Shown: in pieces, positions 48,185 through 53,864 of the stretch
Position numbering within the stretch: position 1 is the first letter of the stretch
Layout of the letters: every line of letters begins with the position of its first letter
NCBI GenBank assembly: GCA_035574235.1
Contig: DATLZA010000115.1
Span: forward strand, 1-53,864
Direction of reading: 5' to 3'
Source of the DNA: Planctomycetota bacterium
Lineage (GTDB): Bacteria; Planctomycetota; MHYJ01; JACPRB01
Length of the DNA stretch: 53,864 nt
The notes under the pieces: generated by a model
The model's input: only the letters and a program-made list of their open reading frames with translations
Database searches by the model: none
What the model was told of the DNA's origin: nothing
Translations under genes and position numbers: made by a program

Positions 48185-49513
48185 ATGAGCGCCCCCGAGC
48201 GCCCGCCCGATCCCCCGCGGCTTCCGCGCCGCATCGTCCTGGGACTCGCGGCGGGCGCGGCGGCCGGACTCCTGGCCCACGCCTTTTTCCCGGAAGGAGA
48301 CGCGCGGCTGGCCCGCTTCGTGCGCTACGTCGCCGAACCGGTCGGCCAGATCTTCCTCCGGCTGATCTTCATGGTGGTCCTGCCCCTGGTCTTCTCGGCG
48401 CTGGCCCTCGGGGTGGCGGGCCTGGGAGACCTCCGGCGGCTGGGACGAATCGGCGCCCGAACGCTTCTTTTCACCCTCCTCCTTTCGGGGGCCTCGGTCG
48501 CGATCGGCCTGACGCTGGCCAACCTTGTGCGCCCCGGAGAGCGGCTGCCGGAAGAGCGGCGCCGGGCGCTCCGCGACCAGATCCGGGACGAAGCACCGTC
48601 CGCCGTCGAGCAGGCCCGGCGCGCCAAGCCGCTGCGCGACGTCCTTCTCGATCTCATTCCCAAAAACCCCATTCAGGAGATGGTCGGCGCTCTCGACGGC
48701 AGTTCCCCCGGCGGGGGCATGCTCGCCGTGATGACCTTCGCCTTCTTCTTCGGCGTCGGCCTGGCGCTCGCCCCGGCCCGCGCGGGCCCGCTTGTCGCCG
48801 CCCTCGAGGGCCTCTACGACGTCTCCATGGCCGTCATCGGACTGGCGATGAAACTCGCCCCCCTGGGGGTCGCCGCGCTCATTTTTTCCCTCACCTCCAC
48901 GCTGGGGCTGGGGATCCTGGCGACGCTGGCCCTTTACGTGGGCACCGTGGTGGCCGGCCTGGCGATCCACACCTTCGCGGTCTATCCCCTCGTGCTGGCC
49001 CTTGTGGCGCGGCGCAGCCCCCGCGCGTTCTTCCGCGGCGCCGCGGAAGCGATGCTGACCGCCTTCGGAACGTCCTCCTCGAGCGCCACCCTGCCCACCT
49101 CGCTCCGCGCCGCCGAGGGCCCCCTGGGAATCACCCCGCAGGTGGCGCGCTTCGTCCTGACCGTGGGGGCCACGGCGAACCAGAACGGCACCGCCCTCTA
49201 CGAGGGGGTCACCGTCCTCTTCCTGGCGCAGGTGTTCGGCGTCGATCTTTCCCCCGCGCAGCAGGGAACCGTCCTTCTCATGTCCGTCCTGGCGGGCGTC
49301 GGCACCGCGGGCGTCCCCGGGGGATCGCTGCCGCTCGTGGCGGCGGTCCTGCTGGCGGTAGGCGTCCCGGCGGAGGGCATCGGCATCATCCTCGGGGTGG
49401 ACCGCCTCCTCGACATGTGCCGCACGGCGGTCAACGTGACCGGGGATCTGGCCATCGCCGCGTGCGTCGATCGCGGCGCGGCGCCGGCCGCTCCGGCGCC
49501 TACCCGGGCGTGA
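48185..49513 (+). CDS. Dicarboxylate/amino acid:cation symporter (DAACS family)
   Basis: 442 residues, eight membrane helices plus two re-entrant loops as in GltPh/DctA. Loop HP1 holds 'FGTSSSSATLPTSLRA', helix 7 holds 'NQNGTALYEGVTVLF', loop HP2 holds 'GTAGVPGGSLPLVAA', and helix 8 holds 'DRLLDMCRTAVNVTGDLAI' with the Asp, Arg, Thr, Asn and Asp that bind the substrate and cation. The substrate is probably an acidic amino acid or C4-dicarboxylate driven by Na+ or H+. In most relatives the helix 7 motif is N-M/L-D-G-T; here the Asp is Asn, which should change one cation site. A 60-residue charged insert lies between helices 3 and 4. The last 14 bp overlap the convergent gene. Confidence 0.92.
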   Translation: MSAPERPPDPPRLPRRIVLGLAAGAAAGLLAHAFFPEGDARLARFVRYVAEPVGQIFLRLIFMVVLPLVFSALALGVAGLGDLRRLGRIGARTLLFTLLLSGASVAIGLTLANLVRPGERLPEERRRALRDQIRDEAPSAVEQARRAKPLRDVLLDLIPKNPIQEMVGALDGSSPGGGMLAVMTFAFFFGVGLALAPARAGPLVAALEGLYDVSMAVIGLAMKLAPLGVAALIFSLTSTLGLGILATLALYVGTVVAGLAIHTFAVYPLVLALVARRSPRAFFRGAAEAMLTAFGTSSSSATLPTSLRAAEGPLGITPQVARFVLTVGATANQNGTALYEGVTVLFLAQVFGVDLSPAQQGTVLLMSVLAGVGTAGVPGGSLPLVAAVLLAVGVPAEGIGIILGVDRLLDMCRTAVNVTGDLAIAACVDRGAAPAAPAPTRA

Positions 49514-51299
49514 AGAGGATCGAAAGGTTGTCGATCCGGCACCGGCTGTCGCTGTAGAAGAGAAGCTGCCCCTCGCCGTACTCGCCGTCCTCCCCCTCGC
49601 ACACAAGCGCTCCGTCCGCGTAAAGCGCCAGGCGCGCCCCCTCGCGGACGACTCTCAGACGCGTCGTGCGCCCGCGCTCCGGCCGCCACGCTCCCGCCCC
49701 CGGGCCCAGCCTCCGCGAAAGCCACCCCACCCAGCCCGCCGCCTCCCGCCAGCGCGCCTTCTCCACGCTCACCGGAAACTTCAGAAGAACGGTCCGCGGC
49801 ATCCCGTGGCGGTCCTCCGCCGTGTCGTCCGAGTCTCCCTCCGACCGGCCCACCCAGTCGAAGCCCAGAATCACCGCGTAGTGCGACGCGTGCCCCCGCC
49901 GGTAGTAGAGGTCCAGCGCGACGTTCTGCGCCTCCTCCACGGGCACGAGGTCGTACTCCACCGTCACGTCGCCTTTCACCGGAAACTTCCAGATCGCCAC
50001 GGAGGCGCCCGGGCCGGATTCGAACGCCCCGTCCTCGATCTTCCACGTTCCCGGGAACCGCCGGCCGCCTTCCGACCCCGGAACTTCGAAGGCGTCTCCC
50101 TGCTCGCGGCCCCCGAAGTCGTAGAAGACCCGAAGGCGCTCCGCCCCACGCCGCTCCACCCGGCCCCGGTACCGGGCCCCGAGCTTTCGCTCCTCCTCGG
50201 TCCCCTCGGCGATCTCGTACAGCATCCGCTCCAGGGCCGGCCGGCGCTCGCGCACGAACGGATGATCCGGATGCTCGAGGATCTCTCCGATGAGTTTGCG
50301 CGCCGTCTCCCGCTCCCCCTTGCGGAAGCAGTCCTCCGCGGCGCCGAACTTCACCTCCAGACGCCTCCTCAGGTCCTCCCGGGCCGCTTCCACCGCGCCG
50401 GCCAGGTACGGATCCAGCCCCCGCACGCCCCCCTCGCGGGCGCGGATCAGGTGCCGAAACGCCTCGCCCCGCCGCGCGACCCCCGAGTAATAGAGAAAGA
50501 TCCCCGCGCGGGCGTGAGCCGCGGCGTCCGGCGGACGCCCGCGGAACGCCAGCGCCGCCAGATCCTCCGCGCCCAGCGGCCGCTCCGAGGCGTCCACCGG
50601 CCCGCCCCCCTCCGGGATGAAGACCGTGCCCCCCTCGCGCCGTTCGAACCGTCCCGTTCCCAGCCCCGGAAGCTCCACCCGCTCCCCGGAGGCCACGAGG
50701 GCGCGGTAGGCTTCCTCCGCCTCCCGGAGGAAAAGCGCCGTCCACGCGGCGCTCCGCAGATCGAGAATCGCGGCGTGCGCCGTCTCCAAGTCGCCCGCGT
50801 CGCGCGCGTCGGGAACCGCGGCCTCGCAGATCGCGGCCACCTCCGCGGGATCCCACGCCTCGAGGGCGCGGCGCAGCTTTTCGTAATCGACCCCCTCCGC
50901 GCGGACGAAGGGGCGCTCGGCCTCGGTCCACGGTGCGAAAAGGAACCCGGCCACCGCGCGCGCCGCCCGCCTCGGGTCGCGCCGCGCCATCGCCTCCCGG
51001 AACGCCTCCTCGACCCTTGTGAGGTACGCGTCCCCGACCTCGCGGCGCGCCCGCGCCCGGGCGGCCCGGCGCTCGAGATCCTCCCGGATCCGATCCGCCT
51101 CCGGCGAGCGGACCGCCTCCGGGCGCGCGGGTTCCCGCGGCGGCTCCTCCGGACCCCGAGGCCCGGACGCCGGGGGCGCGGCCGGCGGAGCGGCGGTCCG
51201 AACGAGCGACACGAGAAACCCCACGCCCGCCGCCGCGGCGACGAGCGCCGTCAGAATCGGGCGGCGGCGCAGGACGCCGAGCGGAGACTCCGCGGACAT
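49500..51299 (-). CDS. Membrane-anchored protein with C-terminal concanavalin-like domain, unknown function
   Basis: 599 residues from ATG 51299, 2 bp after tyrS. One membrane helix near the N-terminus ('LTALVAAAAGVGFLVSLV') is followed by a Pro-rich linker, a helical Arg/Glu/Ala-rich region (70-370) in which TPR-like units may be hidden, and a C-terminal beta-rich domain (about 385-599): 'LRVFYDFGGREQGDAFEVPG', 'FPGTWKIEDGAFESGPGASV', 'DVTVEYDLVPVEEAQNVALD', 'RLALYADGALVCEGEDGEYG', 'GQLLFYSDSRCRIDNLSILF'. This last part has the layout of laminin-G/glucanase-like sandwich domains common in planctomycete-like surface proteins, which often bind glycans. No catalytic residues were recognised. 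Confidence 0.7.
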   Translation of the reverse strand: MSAESPLGVLRRRPILTALVAAAAGVGFLVSLVRTAAPPAAPPASGPRGPEEPPREPARPEAVRSPEADRIREDLERRAARARARREVGDAYLTRVEEAFREAMARRDPRRAARAVAGFLFAPWTEAERPFVRAEGVDYEKLRRALEAWDPAEVAAICEAAVPDARDAGDLETAHAAILDLRSAAWTALFLREAEEAYRALVASGERVELPGLGTGRFERREGGTVFIPEGGGPVDASERPLGAEDLAALAFRGRPPDAAAHARAGIFLYYSGVARRGEAFRHLIRAREGGVRGLDPYLAGAVEAAREDLRRRLEVKFGAAEDCFRKGERETARKLIGEILEHPDHPFVRERRPALERMLYEIAEGTEEERKLGARYRGRVERRGAERLRVFYDFGGREQGDAFEVPGSEGGRRFPGTWKIEDGAFESGPGASVAIWKFPVKGDVTVEYDLVPVEEAQNVALDLYYRRGHASHYAVILGFDWVGRSEGDSDDTAEDRHGMPRTVLLKFPVSVEKARWREAAGWVGWLSRRLGPGAGAWRPERGRTTRLRVVREGARLALYADGALVCEGEDGEYGEGQLLFYSDSRCRIDNLSILFTPG

Positions 51300-51301
51300 C
51301 T

Positions 51302-52489
51302 TCACTTCGGAGTGAGCTTGAAGTAGCGGTTCTTCTTGCCGACCCGGAGGAGCGCTCCCTCCTTCACCTTGAGGACCGCCTTCGGGTCGGTGACCCGCAC
51401 GCCGTCCACCTCCACGCCGCCCTGCTCCACGAGCCGGCGCGCCTCGCTCTTGGAAGGAGGAATCCGGGTGAGCATGAGCAGATCCACCACGCCCGCCTCG
51501 GCCGGAACCTCGAGGCGCGGGACCTCGGTGGGCGTCTCCTTGCGGGCCACGACCTTGTCCCATTCCGCGGCGGCCGCGTCGGCCTGATCGCGACCGTGAT
51601 AGGCGGCCGTGATTTCCCGGCCCAGGCGGTCCTTGGCCGATTTCGGATGCGTCTTGGCCGGATCGCACATCCGGTCGATCTCGTCGACGGGAAGGGAGGT
51701 CAGCAGCGTATACCATTCCTTCATCGCCGCGTCCGGGATGCTCATCACGCGCGAGTACATTTCGAAGGGTTCCATCGCCACGCCGATGTAGTTGCCGAGG
51801 GATTTGGACATCCGCTCCCGGCCGTCCGTGCCCGTCAGGATCGGCGTGGTCATGGCCACCTGGGGCTCCATCCCCAGGTCCCTCATGAGGTCGCGCCCGA
51901 CCATGAGGTTGAAGAGCTGGTCCGTCCCCCCCAGTTCCACGTCCGCCCGCACCACCACCGAGTCGTAGGCCTGCATGACCAGGTACAGGAACTCGTGCAG
52001 GCCGATGGGCACCCCCTCGCGGTAACGCTTGGAAAAGTCGTCGCGCTCGAGAAAGCGCGCCACCGTCATTTTGGAAGCCAGCTTGACCAGCTCGTAGAAG
52101 GGCAACGGCTTCAGCCACGCGCTGTTGCGGACCACTTCGAGGCGCGACGCGTCCAGAACCCGGCCGACCTGCTCCACGTACGTCTTCGCGTGCGCCTCGA
52201 CTTCGGCGGGCGAAAGCTGCGGGCGGGTCTTGCTGCGACCCGTGGGATCGCCCACGAGCGCCGTGAAATCCCCGATGATGAGGACCGCCTGGTGGCCGAG
52301 ATCCTGGAACTGGCGGAGCTTGCGGAGGACCACGGTGTGGCCCAGATGAATGTCGGGCGCGGTGGGATCGACCCCCAGCTTGACGCGCAGGGGGGTTCCC
52401 CGTTCCAGCTTCCGCAGAAGCTCCTCCTGCGTATGCACCGTCACGGTGCCGCGGAGAAGGTCGCGGAGCTGCTCGCGGGCGGATTTCAT
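51302..52489 (-). CDS. tyrS: Tyrosyl-tRNA synthetase
   Basis: 395 residues from ATG 52489, inside the stop of the upstream gene (4-bp overlap). It charges tRNA-Tyr. Class I motifs are 'HLGH' (48-51) in place of HIGH and 'RMSKS' (226-230) in place of KMSKS. 'VMQAYDSVVVRADVELGGTD' and 'QLFNLMVGRDLMRDLGMEPQ' form the tyrosine and tRNA site. An S4 domain closes the protein (about 335-395, 'IPPSKSEARRLVEQGGVEVD'). The spacing and the 'DFTALVGDPTGRSKTRP' stretch place it in the TyrZ-like second bacterial subgroup. It lies between two genes for exported unknown proteins in an operon headed by glmS. No T-box leader is possible here. Confidence 0.95.
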   Translation of the reverse strand: MKSAREQLRDLLRGTVTVHTQEELLRKLERGTPLRVKLGVDPTAPDIHLGHTVVLRKLRQFQDLGHQAVLIIGDFTALVGDPTGRSKTRPQLSPAEVEAHAKTYVEQVGRVLDASRLEVVRNSAWLKPLPFYELVKLASKMTVARFLERDDFSKRYREGVPIGLHEFLYLVMQAYDSVVVRADVELGGTDQLFNLMVGRDLMRDLGMEPQVAMTTPILTGTDGRERMSKSLGNYIGVAMEPFEMYSRVMSIPDAAMKEWYTLLTSLPVDEIDRMCDPAKTHPKSAKDRLGREITAAYHGRDQADAAAAEWDKVVARKETPTEVPRLEVPAEAGVVDLLMLTRIPPSKSEARRLVEQGGVEVDGVRVTDPKAVLKVKEGALLRVGKKNRYFKLTPK

Positions 52490-53697
52490 TTCGCCTTCTT
52501 TCCCCGGTGACGCCCGTCGCGCCACTCGGCCCATTTGCGCGGATCGGGACCCAGGCGCTCCCCCGTCAGGTGCAGGAGAATCCAGCTCAGCGCCTCCCGG
52601 TAGCCCGGATTATTGGTCCTCTCCATCGCCCGGATCAAGAGTTCGAGGGCCGGTTCCTTCTCGTCCTCGGACAGCAGCTGGGCGCACAGGTACGTTTCCT
52701 GCGCGGGCCGGGAATCGATCGTCTTGCCGAGCCATTCCAGCGGATTCTCCAGAAAATGCCCGAACGCGGCCGGCACCACCCGCACGATCGCCGGTTCGAA
52801 CTGGATCCTCCGGGTGATGTCGCGCCCGTCGGCCTCGAGCTTGAGCGGCTGAATCCACGCGTTCACCGTGAAGACCGCGATCTCGGCGGGCGGGGCGGGC
52901 TCGAACGACGTGTCCAGCGTGAACCGCTTCTCCCACTGGGCCCCCGGAGCGATGGGAATCTCCGCTTCGAAGCGCACTTCCTGATGACGGGTCAGAATCG
53001 TGGACTCGTTCTGCAGACCCGTCACGCGGATCTCCACCTCCACGACGGCCAGTCCGCCGGCCGGCTCGGCGGCCGTTCCGGGATCGAACCGCACCGTGAG
53101 AGGCCCCTTGAAGAGATTCCTCAGCCGCAACGCCAGCTCGACCGGCTCGCCCGCCCGCCACGCCCGGCGATCCTGGACCACCTTCGCTTCCAGGAGCGTC
53201 GTCTGGGTCACCATGTGTTCGCAGTAGCGCCGCAGCCGGCGGACCTTCTCGGCGGCGGCGACCTTCGGTTCCAGCGTCTCCAGCGCCCGCGCCATGTCGT
53301 ACCCGCGCTGGTAGTGGCCCTTGAGGGCGTACGCGGCCGCCTCGTGATACTTGGCGTTCACGTACCGGTCCACCGCATCTTTCTCCAGCTTGGGAGCGTC
53401 CTTGGGCGGATCGAGCTCGGGCGCCTCCCGCGTAAAGGCGTAGGGATCCGGCGCCGGCGCGCCCGCTCCCGCGATCTCCCGCAGAATCTGGACCAGATCC
53501 AGAACTCCCTTCTCCTTCAGGCGCTCCTCCACCGCCGGAATCGCCGCCCGGCCCAGCTCCAGAAGCCGGCGCCGCCCGATCGCGCGCAGCTCCGGATCCG
53601 CGTCCAGCACCCATCCGGCCGCCCGGCGGGCCTCCTCCCCGGCGTCCGGGCCCTGCGGGGCCATCCCCAGAAGAAGAAGCCACCCTGCCGCTCTCAT
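52486..53697 (-). CDS. Exported protein of unknown function
   Basis: 403 residues from ATG 53697, with AAGGAG before it; earlier in-frame codons lack a ribosome site. A short leader ('AAGWLLLLGMAPQGPDAG') suggests export. The N-terminal part (20-70) reads as HEAT-like helices ('ELRAIGRRRLLELGRAAIPA', 'AVEERLKEKGVLDLVQILRE'). The middle is helical with TPR-like units. From about 185 a beta-sandwich follows ('WRAGEPVELALRLRNLFKGP', 'ARFEAEIPIAP'-type strands), and a helical tail closes it. No family was recognised. It begins 24 bp after glmS and is coupled to tyrS. Confidence 0.6.
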   Translation of the reverse strand: MRAAGWLLLLGMAPQGPDAGEEARRAAGWVLDADPELRAIGRRRLLELGRAAIPAVEERLKEKGVLDLVQILREIAGAGAPAPDPYAFTREAPELDPPKDAPKLEKDAVDRYVNAKYHEAAAYALKGHYQRGYDMARALETLEPKVAAAEKVRRLRRYCEHMVTQTTLLEAKVVQDRRAWRAGEPVELALRLRNLFKGPLTVRFDPGTAAEPAGGLAVVEVEIRVTGLQNESTILTRHQEVRFEAEIPIAPGAQWEKRFTLDTSFEPAPPAEIAVFTVNAWIQPLKLEADGRDITRRIQFEPAIVRVVPAAFGHFLENPLEWLGKTIDSRPAQETYLCAQLLSEDEKEPALELLIRAMERTNNPGYREALSWILLHLTGERLGPDPRKWAEWRDGRHRGKKAK

Positions 53698-53721
53698 GAC
53701 GCACTCCTTCCCGACCACCGT

Positions 53722-53864
53722 TCACTCGACGGTGACGCTTTTGGCGAGATTGCGGGGACGGTCCACGTCGCGTCCGAGGGCCACCGCCGCGTGGTAGGCC
53801 AGAAGCTGCAGCGGAATCACCGCCAGGATCGGCGAGAAGATCTCCTCGCAGGGCGGAATCTCCA
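53722..53864 (-). CDS. glmS: Glutamine-fructose-6-phosphate aminotransferase, C-terminal fragment
   Basis: The gene enters from the right edge and ends at TGA 53722-53724, leaving 46 readable codons. These match the very end of GlmS: '...[17 protein letters not shown]', '[20 protein letters not shown]' and the terminal Val-Glu. GlmS makes glucosamine-6-phosphate, the first step to UDP-GlcNAc for peptidoglycan and lipopolysaccharide. The C-terminal tail, which closes over the sugar site, is intact. The glutaminase half and any glmS ribozyme lie outside the window. The next gene begins 24 bp downstream, so glmS probably heads the operon with tyrS. Confidence 0.93.
   Translation of the reverse strand, partial: EIPPCEEIFSPILAVIPLQLLAYHAAVALGRDVDRPRNLAKSVTVE

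Noticed and set aside
1-53864. CRISPR arrays, insertion sequences, prophage or integration sites (including the tmRNA 3' end)
   Set aside because: No direct-repeat/spacer pattern, transposase, integrase or duplicated tmRNA end was seen on reading both strands.

Overview
The window is about 54 kb of GC-rich, densely coded bacterial chromosome. It carries housekeeping operons mixed with lineage-type surface and signalling genes. Lipoproteins, an outer-membrane beta-barrel, a Wzc-like tyrosine kinase and an N-acetylmuramoyl-alanine amidase point to a diderm. A Ser/Thr kinase fused to a formylglycine-enzyme-type domain, a ceramidase-like enzyme, a Tat-exported sugar isomerase, a DUF1028 protein and a very large sandwich-repeat lipoprotein together suggest a planctomycete or a neighbouring uncultured phylum. 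That placement is an inference and is only moderately sure. No CRISPR array, transposase, integrase or phage gene was seen, and codon and base use look uniform.

Layout: (1) 1-3765, rightward: the tail of a parvulin-like isomerase, an RsbW-like protein, then an NtrB/NtrC-type two-component pair followed by a stand-alone LigD-type phosphoesterase domain. (2) 3778-5966, leftward: miaA and a nucleotide pyrophosphatase-type phosphodiesterase. (3) 6001-14439, leftward: an overlapping operon purL (with two PurS-like domains at its N-terminus), a DUF1028 gene, purQ and a 1363-residue repeat lipoprotein. (4) 14565-20521: accA, a divergent single-domain response regulator, and the glycine cleavage genes gcvT, gcvH, gcvPA, gcvPB. 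(5) 20531-30417: secreted and coiled-coil proteins, a bacterial tyrosine kinase, a PQQ-type propeller lipoprotein, a CPBP protease, and the kinase/FGE fusion. (6) 30520-38170: HEAT lipoprotein, DUF366, flippase-like protein, amidase, a selenocysteine peroxiredoxin (35114-35587), a ceramidase-like enzyme, a 61-residue small protein and a sugar isomerase. (7) 38249-43959: arsC, tmRNA (ssrA), smpB, tdk, a hydrolase, pyrE, der. (8) 44071-53864: a membrane-anchored protein, a metalloprotease/beta-barrel fusion, a DAACS symporter, then the leftward operon glmS (partial), an unknown secreted protein, tyrS and a membrane-anchored unknown.

The best single discovery is the peroxiredoxin whose peroxidatic cysteine codon is an in-frame TGA followed by a hairpin with the geometry of a bacterial SECIS element. 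It implies that the host has selenocysteine machinery outside this window. Other points of interest are a protease, sorting signal, signal peptide and beta-barrel joined in one reading frame; widespread -10 boxes only 6-15 nt from start codons (leaderless or near-leaderless mRNAs); a GcvH with a long acidic tail; and several enzymes lacking a canonical catalytic residue.

Genes start mostly at ATG, with GTG used where 4-bp stop/start overlaps (GTGA) couple genes. I saw no convincing intrinsic terminators. Every non-coding stretch is shorter than 300 bases except 38699-39217, which holds the tmRNA gene.
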